From Pseudomonas tohonis (lineage in GTDB: Bacteria; Pseudomonadota; Gammaproteobacteria; Pseudomonadales; Pseudomonadaceae): a stretch of DNA of 64,000 nt. This document shows, piece by piece, positions 39,695 to 47,709 of this stretch. A model generated the notes under the pieces. It saw only the letters and a program-made list of their open reading frames with translations, made no database searches and was not told the DNA's origin. The position numbers and the translations under genes were made by a program. Position 1 is the first letter of the stretch. Every line of letters begins with the position of its first letter. The stretch spans positions 5,272,001 to 5,336,000 of the forward strand of contig NZ_AP023189.1 in NCBI RefSeq assembly GCF_012767755.2, in the 5' to 3' direction.

Positions 39695-40726
39695 TCAGTT
39701 CTTCACCCAGTTCTCGAAGCGCTGCTCCAGCTCGCCATGGGCGGCCCAGAACTTCACGCTCATCGGCAGGGCGCCGCTGATGTTCTGCGGGGCGGTGGGG
39801 AGGGTGGCGGCGATGGCGGGGTCGATCATGGCGATCGCCTTGTTGTTCACCGGGGCGTAGGAGATGCCCTCGGCGAAGGCCTTCTGCCGCTCCGGCTGGG
39901 TGGTGAAGGTGACGAAGGTCTTGGCCAGGTCGCCCTTCCACGAGCCCTTGGGCAGGGCCCAGTAGTCGAAGTCGTAGATGCTGCCGGTCCAGACCATGGC
40001 CAGGGAGCGGGTTTCCTTCTGCGCGGTGGCGATACGGCCGTTGTAGGCGGCGCTCATGGCCACCTTGCCGTCCTGCAGCGCGCGCACCGGTTCGGCGCCG
40101 GCCTTCCACCAGACGACGCTGGACTTGATCTCGTCGAGCTTGCGGAAGGCGCGTTCGACCCCGGCCGGGGTGTCCAGCACCTGGTAGACGTCCTGCGGCG
40201 CGACGCCGTCGGCCATCAGGGCGAACTCCAGGTTGTACTTGGCGCCATGGCGCAGGCCGCGCTTGCCCGGGTACTTGCGCAGGTCCCAGAAATCGCCCCA
40301 GCCGGTGGGTGCGTTCTTGATCTTCGCCGAATCGTAGGCGAGCACCGTGGACCAGACGAAGATGCCGACGCCGCAGGGCTGGAGCGTGCCGGGTACGAAG
40401 TCGGCGGGGTTGCCGAGCAGGGCCGGGTCGAGCTTCTCGAACAGCCCCTCCTCGCAGCCGCGGGCCAGTTCCGGTGCTTCCATCTCCACCACGTCCCAGG
40501 TCACGTGGCTGAGTTCGACCATGTGCTTGAGCTTGTCGAGGTCGCCGTTGTACGAGCCGTGCACCACGGCGTTGCCGGTGCTCGCCTTGAAGGGCTTGAA
40601 GAAGGCCTCCTTCTGCACATCCTTGTTGGCGCCCCCGAAGGTGATCACGGTGACGAAGTCCGCCGAGGCGGGCAGGCTGGCGCAGGCCAGGAGAAGACCG
40701 AGGGCACGTCGTACAGCAACATCCAT
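39695..40726 (-). CDS. periplasmic ABC-type solute-binding protein (PotD-like)
   Basis: A 343-residue exported binding protein. Signal peptide MDVAVRRALGLLLACASLPA then SADFVTVITFGGANKDVQKE; the latter is the start of polyamine/iron-type binding proteins of the PotD/AfuA group. MSAAYNGRIATAQKETRSLA and VWTGSIYDFDYWALPKGSWK fit the fold. ATG at 40726 has AAGGAA upstream. No permease or ATPase genes are adjacent, so it is either an orphan component or serves a transporter elsewhere. Ligand unknown, with small amines or amino acids likely. Confidence 0.88.
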   Translation of the reverse strand: MDVAVRRALGLLLACASLPASADFVTVITFGGANKDVQKEAFFKPFKASTGNAVVHGSYNGDLDKLKHMVELSHVTWDVVEMEAPELARGCEEGLFEKLDPALLGNPADFVPGTLQPCGVGIFVWSTVLAYDSAKIKNAPTGWGDFWDLRKYPGKRGLRHGAKYNLEFALMADGVAPQDVYQVLDTPAGVERAFRKLDEIKSSVVWWKAGAEPVRALQDGKVAMSAAYNGRIATAQKETRSLAMVWTGSIYDFDYWALPKGSWKGDLAKTFVTFTTQPERQKAFAEGISYAPVNNKAIAMIDPAIAATLPTAPQNISGALPMSVKFWAAHGELEQRFENWVKN

Positions 40727-41093
40727 GGAGCATTCCTTATTGTCGATTGGCGGTGTGGCCACGGGTCGACCGTGGCGCTGCCCGGATTCTCACAGTGCCC
40801 CTTGGTTGCCAGGTGCGCGGCAGCGACATGACGCTGCCTCCCACCGCCCCTGGCAGGCACCGGGTCCGGATCTGCCGCACAGTCTGAACGCAACGCGCGT
40901 CACACATATTGCTTTCCGTCACAGTGGCGATCGCTTCACAGGCTCTGGGACGAGCGTTTCAGGTTATCGGGGGCGACCGTTGCGCCAGCGCGGACGATTG
41001 CAACCGAACGCCATGTCGATTGAAACCAGGCGCCATGCCTTCCCGCCCCGGGCGGCCCTAGCATCGGGTCACCGCCCCATGAGGAGTTGCCGC
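40727..41093. other. divergent intergenic region
   Basis: A 367-base gap between the binding protein and the PNPOx-like gene. It is AT-richer around 40890-40925 (CACACATATTGC), the likely promoter zone. No gene or strong repeat seen. Confidence 0.45.
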
Positions 41094-42119
41094 ATGTCCC
41101 GCCACCGCATCGAATCCCTCGGCGCCCTGCGCACGCTGATCGCCGAACCGCCCGCCCTGATGAAGAAGCGCCTGCAACCGGCGATCGACTCCCACTGCCT
41201 GACGCTCATCCGCAACGCCAGTGTCTGCGCCATCGGCCTCGCCGGTGCCGACAGCGAGATCGCCTTCCTCGACCTGCAGACCACGCCGGTGATCCTGGCC
41301 GAAGGCAAGCGCATCCGGCTGGCCTGGCCCGCCGCCCTGCCCCTGAAGGAGTACGGGGCATCAAGGGCCTGCAGCCTGCTCTTCATCCTGCCGGGCATCG
41401 GCTTCGCCCTGCGTGCCAACGGTCGCGGCCAGCCGCTGCGGGAAGAGGCCGGCACCTGCCTGGAGTTCGAGGCCGACGCCCTGTTCCTGCATTGCTCGCG
41501 GGCCATGGTGCGCGCGGACTTCTGGACCGCGCGGGAAGACCCGGGCGGCTGGCCGGCGGAACGCGGCGAAGGGACGTTGTCACAGGCCGCGCGGGCCTTC
41601 CTCGCCCGCTCGCCCTACCTGCTGATGCTGACCCGCAACGCCGAGGGTGCCACCGAGCTCTCGCCCCGGGGCGACCCGGAAGGCTTCATCGGGCTCATCG
41701 ACCCGCAGCGGCTGCTGATCCCCGAACGCCCGGGGAACAAGGTGGCGGTGTCGCTCAGCAACATCATCGCCTGCGACGAACTGAAGCTGGCCTTCCTGCT
41801 GCCGGGCTCGGCAACGGTGCTCAGCGTCACCGGCCGCGCGCAGGTGAGCGCCGACCCGCAGCTGCTCGGCCCGCTCTCGGTGAACGGCAAGGCCCCGGTG
41901 CTGGGCACCCTGGTGGAAGTGCAGCGCTTCGCCTTCGTCGAGGCGCCCGAGCTGGTCGACGCCGGCCTGTGGCGCGCGGAAACCCACCTGGCGCCGACGG
42001 CCATCCCCTCCTTCCCGAAGATGCTTGCCGAGCACATGAACGGCACCGGCCTGCTGGGCAAGGCCACCACCCTGGTGGTGGATGCCGTGGTCAGGCACGA
42101 CCTCAAGCACCTCTATTGA
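41094..42119 (+). CDS. pyridoxamine 5'-phosphate oxidase-like FMN-binding protein
   Basis: A 341-residue protein made of two PNPOx-like split-barrel halves. First half: CLTLIRNASVCAIGLAGADS, FILPGIGFALRANGRGQP. Second half: ARSPYLLMLTRNAEGATELS, PRGDPEGFIGLIDPQRLLIP, SLSNIIACDELKLAFLLPGS and VLSVTGRAQVSADPQLL, the MSMEG_1061-type sequence. These proteins bind flavin or F420 and reduce small molecules; no substrate can be given. ATG at 41094 follows GAGGAG with good spacing, though the frame is open much further upstream. A WYL regulator follows after 97 bases. Confidence 0.85.
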   Translation: MSRHRIESLGALRTLIAEPPALMKKRLQPAIDSHCLTLIRNASVCAIGLAGADSEIAFLDLQTTPVILAEGKRIRLAWPAALPLKEYGASRACSLLFILPGIGFALRANGRGQPLREEAGTCLEFEADALFLHCSRAMVRADFWTAREDPGGWPAERGEGTLSQAARAFLARSPYLLMLTRNAEGATELSPRGDPEGFIGLIDPQRLLIPERPGNKVAVSLSNIIACDELKLAFLLPGSATVLSVTGRAQVSADPQLLGPLSVNGKAPVLGTLVEVQRFAFVEAPELVDAGLWRAETHLAPTAIPSFPKMLAEHMNGTGLLGKATTLVVDAVVRHDLKHLY

Positions 42120-42157
42120 GGGTGCCGTCCAGACGTCCGACGCGTCATGTCGCCTTA

Positions 42158-42212
42158 TTGGACATATCCATGCACCTGACCTATACACAGGGCTCCCTCC
42201 CGTCAGGTGCAT
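42158..42212 (+). promoter_or_regulatory. sigma-70 promoter with an 11-base perfect palindrome, upstream of the WYL regulator
   Basis: -35 TTGGAC (42158-42163), 17-base spacer, -10 CTATAC (42181-42186). Arms ATGCACCTGAC (42170-42180) and GTCAGGTGCAT (42202-42212) are perfect inverted repeats separated by 21 bases; the left arm fills the spacer up to the -10 and the right arm ends four bases before the start codon. This is the layout of an autorepression operator. Confidence 0.75.
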
Positions 42213-42216
42213 CGCC

Positions 42217-43083
42217 ATGAAGCGCTCCATCGACCACGTCCGCTGGGACCTCGCCCAGCGCTACCGGCTCATCGAAACCGTGGCCTGGTGGGAAGGCCGG
42301 CTGACCACCAACCACCTGATGCAGAGCTTCGGCATCAGCCGCCAGCAGGCCTCCAAGGACATCAACGCCTACCTCAACGAGCACGCGCCGAAGAACCTGG
42401 TCTACGACAAGCACCTCAAGGGCTACAAACCCGGCAAGGGCTTCCGCCCGCTGTTCATCGACGGCAGCGCCAGCGCCTATTTGCACCTGCTGGACCAGAA
42501 CCGCGAGCGCTCCCCGCACATCGAGGGCCTGGCCCTGGCCTACGCCCACACCGAGGTGCTGCAGGTGCCGGACCGCAGCATCCGCCCCGAGGTGCTGCGC
42601 CCCATCCTCCAGGCCTGCCGCGAAGGCCTGCGCCTGGAAACCGAGTACGTATCCCTGGCCCACCCGGAATCGGAGATCCGCGTCATCGCCCCGCACACCC
42701 TGGTGTTCACCGGCATGCGCTGGCATGTGCGCGCCTACTGCGAGAAGAACCGCGACTACCGCGACTTCGTGCTCAGCCGCTTCCGGGGCGAGCCGGACCT
42801 GATGGACGAGTCTGCCCAGGGCCGCGACGCGGACGAAGGCTGGATGACGGCGGTGGAGGTGATCCTCGCCCCCGATGGTCGGCTCAAGCCCGCGCAGCAG
42901 GCGATCATCGAGGCGGACTACGGCATGCAGGACGGCCAGCTGGTCATCCACAGCCGCGGCGCCCTGGTGCAATACGTGCTGCAGCGCTACCAGATCGACC
43001 CAAACAAGGTGCAGGCCAAGCCGGTGGCGCAGCAGATCGTGGTCGCCAACCTGGAAGACCTCGGCCGCTGGCTCTACAGCTGA
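42217..43083 (+). CDS. WYL-domain transcriptional regulator (BrxR/CapW-like layout)
   Basis: A 288-residue regulator. An N-terminal winged helix (RLIETVAWWEGRLTTNHLMQ; FGISRQQASKDINAYLNEH, residues 15-60) is followed by a WYL domain (LRLETEYVSLAHPESEIRVI; GMRWHVRAYCEKNRDYRDFV, about 125-195) and a C-terminal dimerisation domain. The order and length match BrxR and CapW, repressors found beside phage-defence systems, but also many chromosomal homologues. No defence gene is visible here; the neighbours are a PNPOx-like protein and an amine permease pair. The palindrome at its own promoter points to autoregulation. Confidence 0.85.
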   Translation: MKRSIDHVRWDLAQRYRLIETVAWWEGRLTTNHLMQSFGISRQQASKDINAYLNEHAPKNLVYDKHLKGYKPGKGFRPLFIDGSASAYLHLLDQNRERSPHIEGLALAYAHTEVLQVPDRSIRPEVLRPILQACREGLRLETEYVSLAHPESEIRVIAPHTLVFTGMRWHVRAYCEKNRDYRDFVLSRFRGEPDLMDESAQGRDADEGWMTAVEVILAPDGRLKPAQQAIIEADYGMQDGQLVIHSRGALVQYVLQRYQIDPNKVQAKPVAQQIVVANLEDLGRWLYS

Positions 43084-43093
43084 CCCTTCTTTC

Positions 43094-43141
43094 CCGGGCT
43101 GAAGCCCGGGGGTCACCCTCTAGCCTGGGCTTCAGCCCAGG
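43094..43141. repeat. two GAAGCCCGGG-type hairpin repeats between convergent genes
   Basis: CCCGGGCTGAAGCCCGGG (about 43093-43110) and CTGGGCTTCAGCCCAG (about 43124-43140) fill the gap between the WYL gene and the convergent hydrolase. Either could act as a transcription barrier. Confidence 0.6.
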
Positions 43142-43989
43142 GCCTTCCCCTGCACAGCCAACACCCCGGAATAAAGCTCAGGCCGCCGGTCGCCATGCAC
43201 ATCGTTGCGGGCGCTGATGCGCTTGTCCCGCGCAGCGCCCAGGTCCAGCTCCGCCAGCAGCAGCTGCTCGCCCCCCTCGCCCGCCGGCCCGGCTTGTGGA
43301 TAACCGTCGGCATCGACGATCACCGAACCCTCCACCCAGTCCACGCCTCGCTCCTGGCCGTGGCGATCGCAGGCGGCGATGGTCATCCGGTTCACCGCCG
43401 CATCGGCCTGCACCCGCACCACTTCACCCGGACGCTCGGCGACCGGGCGCGGGCCCCGTGGCCAGTTCACCGGCGCGCAGAGCAACTGGGCACCGGCCAG
43501 CGCGGGCAGGCGCACCCATTCGGGAAACTCGAGGTCGTAGCAGATCATCACCGCGAGGCGCCCGAAGGCCGTGTCCACCACCGGGGGCGCGGCATCGCCA
43601 GGCGTGAAGATCGCCTTCTCGCCATCCCACAGGTGCGCCTTGCGGTACACCGCGCGCACCCCGCTGGCATCCACCAGCGCCGCGCTATTGGCCAGGGTGC
43701 CGTCATCGCGCAATTCGCAGAAGCCGCCCACCAGCACGATGCCCAGCTCGGCGGCCAGGGCCGTCCACAGCGTGATGCCGGGGCCGTCCAGCGGCTCGGC
43801 CAGGGCCCGGGCTTCGGCAGGGTCGCGGAACAGGTAACCGCTCTGCACCAGCTCCGGCAGCACCACCACCTGCGCGCCCAGGCTCGCCGCCCGGCGGGTG
43901 ACGCGCTCGACGAGCGCACGGTTGAACGCCAGCTCGCCAATGCGCGGGGCGACCTGGCAGCAGGCCACGTTCACCTTCATCGTCGTCAT
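43132..43989 (-). CDS. carbon-nitrogen hydrolase family amidase
   Basis: A 285-residue nitrilase-superfamily enzyme with triad Glu46 (VVVLPELVQSGYLF), Lys117 (VYRKAHLWDGEKAIF) and Cys150 (LAVMICYDLEFPEW). It begins MTTMKVNVACCQ at ATG 43989, which overlaps the permease TGA (ATGA); a second ATG at 43980 is possible. Coupling to an NCS1-type permease suggests hydrolysis of an imported nitrogen compound, for instance an N-carbamoyl or ureido intermediate of base catabolism. The exact substrate is inferred only. Confidence 0.9.
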   Translation of the reverse strand: MTTMKVNVACCQVAPRIGELAFNRALVERVTRRAASLGAQVVVLPELVQSGYLFRDPAEARALAEPLDGPGITLWTALAAELGIVLVGGFCELRDDGTLANSAALVDASGVRAVYRKAHLWDGEKAIFTPGDAAPPVVDTAFGRLAVMICYDLEFPEWVRLPALAGAQLLCAPVNWPRGPRPVAERPGEVVRVQADAAVNRMTIAACDRHGQERGVDWVEGSVIVDADGYPQAGPAGEGGEQLLLAELDLGAARDKRISARNDVHGDRRPELYSGVLAVQGKALG

Positions 43990-45425
43990 GCCAGCGGTCC
44001 TCCTCGCTCCAGCCGTTGCTGATCCGCTTCCGCCAGCCGGCGCTCGGCGGCCAGGTCCAGCTTCCGGGCCAGCAGCCAGTAGCTCAGGCCGGACACCGGC
44101 AGGCCCACCGCGAAGGCGATGTCCGCACCGCCCAGGGCGGCCGTGGCGGGGCCGGTCCAGAAACCCAGCGCCATGAACGGAACCATCGCCAGCAGCCCGA
44201 GCCCATAGGCCAGCAGCCCGGCGACCGACCAGCCGCGGTAGAGGCCCTGCGGGTTGAAGATCTCGCTGATCGCGTAGTGCCCGCGCCGCACCAGGTAGAA
44301 GTCCACCAGGTTGACCGCCGTCCAGGGCACGAGGAAGTACAGCATCAGCAGGACGAAGGTGTTGAAGCTGCCCAGGTAGCTCTCGGGGATCAGCCGCGCC
44401 ACCACCAGCACGATGAGGGCGATCACGCCGATGCCGGCCACCCGCAGGCGCAGGGTCGGCTTGACCCGGGCGAAGGCGTCGATGGCGCTGAGGCTGGTGA
44501 GCATCGCGCCGTAGCAGTTCACCGCCATGATGCCCACCAGCGCCGGCACGGCGATGAGCACGGTGAAGGTGCCGAAGCCTGTGAACAGCCGGTTGCCGAT
44601 CTCGCGGATGCTGCCAATGGCGTCCGGCGCCGGCAGTGCCGAGGCGATGAAGGCCCCCAGGGACATCAGCCACAGCGCCGAGCCGCCGGCGCCGAGATAG
44701 GTCCAGAAGATCACCCGGCGCGGCGGCGTATCGTGGGGCAGGTAGCGCGAATAGTCCGAGACGTACACCGAGTAGCTGATCTGGTAGCCGGCCGCCGCCG
44801 AGAGCTGCACCAGGAACGCGCTCCAGGAGAACCCCGCCGGCGCCAGGGCCGCATCGGCCTGCAGCTCGGTGACGGCGAAGAAGGTGAGCACGCCGAACAC
44901 CGCGATCATCAGGTAGGTCAGCCAGCGCTGCACGGTGTGCAGCAGGTCGTGCCCGACGATCGCCAGCAGCACCGCCAGCGCCACCAGCAGCACGTACCAG
45001 GGCATGCGCGCGCCGGGCAGCACGGTGTTGATCGCATCGGTGGCGAGGATGACGTTGAACACGTTGAAACCGATGTACACGCCGACCACCGCGATGAAGG
45101 GCACCACCGCGCCGCGCAGGCCGAACTGCGCCCGCGACTGGACCATCTGCGGCAACCCCATGCGCGGCCCCTGGTTGGCGTGGAAGGCCATGAAGAAGGT
45201 GCCGATGCAGACACCGATCAGGATCGCCAGCACCGAGCCCAGCACGCTCAGGCCCAGGGCCGGCCCGGTGAAACCGGTGACCAGGGTGGTGAGTACGAAA
45301 TTGCCGGTGAACCAGAACGGCCCCTGGTGCCAGACCTTGCCGTGGCGCTCGCTGCGCGGCACGTAGTCGATGGAGCGCACCTCGATCTTCGGGCGCGGTG
45401 CTTGGGTGTACGGGGTGTTGTCCAT
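43986..45425 (-). CDS. NCS1-family permease (purine/cytosine/allantoin type)
   Basis: A 479-residue 12-helix transporter. It begins MDNTPYTQAPRPKIEVRSID; the NCS1 features are GKVWHQGPFWFTGNFVLTTL, FMAFHANQGPRMGLPQMVQS and RAQFGLRGA in the first third, and SYSVYVSDYSRYLPHDTP in the central loop, the segment shared by cytosine permeases. It is the first gene of a two-gene operon with the C-N hydrolase. Substrate probably a nucleobase or related hydantoin-like compound. Confidence 0.9.
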   Translation of the reverse strand: MDNTPYTQAPRPKIEVRSIDYVPRSERHGKVWHQGPFWFTGNFVLTTLVTGFTGPALGLSVLGSVLAILIGVCIGTFFMAFHANQGPRMGLPQMVQSRAQFGLRGAVVPFIAVVGVYIGFNVFNVILATDAINTVLPGARMPWYVLLVALAVLLAIVGHDLLHTVQRWLTYLMIAVFGVLTFFAVTELQADAALAPAGFSWSAFLVQLSAAAGYQISYSVYVSDYSRYLPHDTPPRRVIFWTYLGAGGSALWLMSLGAFIASALPAPDAIGSIREIGNRLFTGFGTFTVLIAVPALVGIMAVNCYGAMLTSLSAIDAFARVKPTLRLRVAGIGVIALIVLVVARLIPESYLGSFNTFVLLMLYFLVPWTAVNLVDFYLVRRGHYAISEIFNPQGLYRGWSVAGLLAYGLGLLAMVPFMALGFWTGPATAALGGADIAFAVGLPVSGLSYWLLARKLDLAAERRLAEADQQRLERGGPLA

Positions 45426-45753
45426 GTGAATGCCTCATCCGAAACGTGAAGGCGCAGCGCCGGGCGGCGTGCGGTGGAGGTCACGGGTTGCGGATCAGGC
45501 AGGCGGGATGTCGCAGGAGATGGGCAGGTGGTCCATGGGATGCCTCGGCTTGTTGTAGTCGTTATGGCGCCGACTCTAGCCAAGGGGGCAGCGGGGAAAC
45601 ATCGGACAAAACAAATACTTGGTTCAGGGATATGGCAACTATGCGCGACCGCAGCCCGTCGGCAGGCCTGCCGTCCGGCCTTCGCAGCAGAGCGGGCCGG
45701 GGGAAGGCCGTGATATCGTTGCGCCTTTCGCTTTACCAGTTCCGGAGCGGTAC
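45426..45753. other. divergent intergenic region
   Basis: A 328-base gap between the NCS1 permease and the DUF1883 gene, with an AT-rich part at about 45598-45630 (GGACAAAACAAATACTTGG). I see no gene or notable repeat. Confidence 0.45.
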
Positions 45754-46056
45754 ATGAAGTTCATCCACCAGCGCGAACACCTCAACGAAGGCGACATCGT
45801 GGTCATCGAGTGCTCGCAGGTCTGCAACATCCGCCTGATGAGCGACGCGAACTTTCGCAGTTTCAAGAATGGTGGGCGCCACACCTACCACGGCGGCGCC
45901 TTCGACAAGTTCCCGGCGCGCATCACCGTGCCCAGCACCGGCTACTGGAACATCACCCTCGACGCGGTGACCCGCCGGGCTATCAGCGTGACGCGCAAAC
46001 CGACCTTCACCCACAAGATCAAGTTCGTGCGCCGCTCGCCTTCCGACATGGCCTGA
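45754..46056 (+). CDS. DUF1883 domain protein
   Basis: A 100-residue basic protein almost entirely made of the DUF1883 domain: MKFIHQREHLNEGDIVVIEC, SQVCNIRLMSDANFRSFKNG, GRHTYHGGAFDKFPARITVP and TRRAISVTRKP. In other bacteria DUF1883 is fused to TIR domains or stands alone; it has no proven biochemical function. The frame extends upstream, but ATG 45754 is the family start, preceded by CCGGAGCGG. It is convergent with a small membrane ORF. Confidence 0.9.
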   Translation: MKFIHQREHLNEGDIVVIECSQVCNIRLMSDANFRSFKNGGRHTYHGGAFDKFPARITVPSTGYWNITLDAVTRRAISVTRKPTFTHKIKFVRRSPSDMA

Positions 46057-46064
46057 CGGCCGCC

Positions 46065-46181
46065 TCAACCGCGCAGGCCGCGCTCGGCCGGGCCGTAGGC
46101 CAGCCAGGCGAGGCCCAGCATGACGCCCAGCACCAGGGCGCTGCTGGCGAGGTTCTCCACAATCAGTTCGATCGACAACAT
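46065..46181 (-). CDS. 38-residue single-helix membrane peptide
   Basis: ATG at 46181 follows GGGGAG at seven bases and encodes MLSIELIVENLASSALVLGV then MLGLAWLAYGPAERGLRG, one hydrophobic helix with a positive end. The codon use is GC3-rich like neighbouring genes, which supports translation. I know no family. It starts 365 bases from the Tat-type deiminase gene and ends eight bases from the DUF1883 stop, convergent. Confidence 0.55.
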   Translation of the reverse strand: MLSIELIVENLASSALVLGVMLGLAWLAYGPAERGLRG

Positions 46182-46546
46182 GTCCGGGCTCCCCAGAAGT
46201 TGATTCGGCATCTGGGGTGCCACGCTATGTCGTGTTTGTTTACATGTCCATGTGTCAACTTTTCGCACGTAAACAAATGGAGCGGGTGTGGGGGAAGCCG
46301 GGCGTAAAAGCGGGCGAATGAATTCGCCCCAACAGGCCCCACACACGGACCGTAGGATGGCGTAGAGCGCAGCGAAACCCATCACCGGCCTTGCACCCGT
46401 CCCGTAGGGGCGACTTCAGTCGCCAAGCAGCCCGCAGGGCTGCCACAGCGGTGCTCCCGGCGGCCTCGCACGGTGGATGAAAAGAGTGTCATCCGCCCCA
46501 GCTCAGATCCGTAGCCCGGGAGCCCATCAAGACCGCAACCGCCGGC
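46182..46546. other. intergenic region with dyad, sigma-54-like site and repeats
   Basis: Upstream of the small membrane ORF lie arms TTTGTTTAC (46235-46243) and GTAAACAAA (46269-46277), with TTGACA between them on the minus strand. TGGCACCCCAGATGCC (minus, 46222 down to 46207) resembles a sigma-54 element. The rest (46310-46425) holds GAATTC-type and GTAGGATGG-type repeats. No gene seen. Confidence 0.5.
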
Positions 46547-47674
46547 CTACACCTTCGGCTGGTGGCAGGTGACGCAATGGATGCCGCCACCGCCCGCGGC
46601 GACCGCGTCGATGTTGATCTGCACCACCTTGCGCCCCGGGTAGAGCCGGGTGAGCAGGTCGCGGCAGAAGGCATCGGCGCTGGCATCACCGAACTGCGGG
46701 GCGATCACCGCGCCGTTGACCGGGTAGTAGTTGATGTAGCCGGGGGCGAAGTCCGGGTTGTCGCGGGTGAAGCGGTTGTTGCGCAGGGTGCGGGGTGGCG
46801 GCAGCGTGTGGACCTGCAGCTTGCGCCCGTCGGCGTCGGTGGCCTTGTTGAGGATCTCCAGGTGCTTGCGGGTCACCGCGTAGTCGTAGGACTGCGGGTC
46901 GTTGTCGAGGTTGGCGACCACCACCCCGGGCTTGACGAAGCGCGCGTAGAAGTCGACGTGGGCGTCGGTGATGTCCTTGCCCTTGATGCCGGGCAACCAG
47001 ATGATCTTGCGCAGGCCGAGGTTGCTCATCAGCTCGGCGTCCACCTGCGCCTTGCTCATGCCGGGGTTGCGGTTGGCGTTGATCCAGCAGCTCTCGGTCA
47101 TGATGCCGGTGCCGGCGCCATCCACCTCGATGCCGCCGCCTTCGCCGGTGAGCTGGCTGGCGATGTAGCTGGCGTCGGCGTCGTAGCTCACCTCCCCCGC
47201 CACCTCGCCATCCTTGCTGTGCTGCTGCTTGTTGCCCCAGCCGTTGAAGTTGAAGTCCACCAGGCCGAGGCCGCCCTGCCCGTCCACCACGAAGGTGCCG
47301 CCGATGTCGCGCATCCATACGTCGTCAAGGGGCATCTCGACGAAGCGGGTGTTGCGCGTGCCGCACTTCTGCCTGGCCAGGCTCGCCTGGCCGGGGCGGT
47401 GCAGCACCACCACCGGCTCGTAGGTGGCGATGGTGCGGGCGATCAGGCCGATGCAGTCCTGCACGTCGGCGGTGAAGTCCTCCCAGATGGCGGCCTGGGC
47501 GCCGAAGCTGACGTAGCTGCAGGCGTGCACGCCGTTCTCGTCCGGCATGCGCCAGGCGCCGCCACGCAGGGCCGCCTGGGCACGCACCGGCGAGATGCCC
47601 AGCCCGAGGCTGGTGACCGCGCCGAGGCCGGCGACGGCAGTGAGTTGCTTGATGAAGTCACGACGCGAAGGCAT
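46547..47674 (-). CDS. agmatine deiminase paralogue with Tat signal
   Basis: A 375-residue member of the agmatine/peptidyl-arginine deiminase family. It begins MPSRRDFIKQLTAVAGLGAV with the twin-arginine motif RRDFIK and cleavage after SPVRAQA, so it should be folded and exported to the periplasm. The catalytic features are conserved: PLDDVWMRDIGGTFVVD, LTGEGGGIEVDGAG, DAHVDFYARF and the nucleophile Cys367 in GGGGIHCVTCHQP. It is the last gene of the agmatine operon, 35 bases after a PotF-like protein. A periplasmic enzyme turning agmatine into N-carbamoylputrescine is the simplest reading. Confidence 0.9.
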   Translation of the reverse strand: MPSRRDFIKQLTAVAGLGAVTSLGLGISPVRAQAALRGGAWRMPDENGVHACSYVSFGAQAAIWEDFTADVQDCIGLIARTIATYEPVVVLHRPGQASLARQKCGTRNTRFVEMPLDDVWMRDIGGTFVVDGQGGLGLVDFNFNGWGNKQQHSKDGEVAGEVSYDADASYIASQLTGEGGGIEVDGAGTGIMTESCWINANRNPGMSKAQVDAELMSNLGLRKIIWLPGIKGKDITDAHVDFYARFVKPGVVVANLDNDPQSYDYAVTRKHLEILNKATDADGRKLQVHTLPPPRTLRNNRFTRDNPDFAPGYINYYPVNGAVIAPQFGDASADAFCRDLLTRLYPGRKVVQINIDAVAAGGGGIHCVTCHQPKV

Positions 47675-47709
47675 GGCTTTCTCCAGGGCGCGGGGCGCCA
47701 GCGGGCATT

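Noticed and set aside
42217..43083. A CBASS/BREX defence island around the WYL regulator
   Set aside because: No cyclase, methylase, nuclease or effector gene is adjacent on either side; both neighbours are metabolic.
43132..45438. A single 768-codon fusion of permease and hydrolase
   Set aside because: The first two thirds are a frame shadow of the permease gene; the hydrolase begins at its own ATG overlapping the permease stop.
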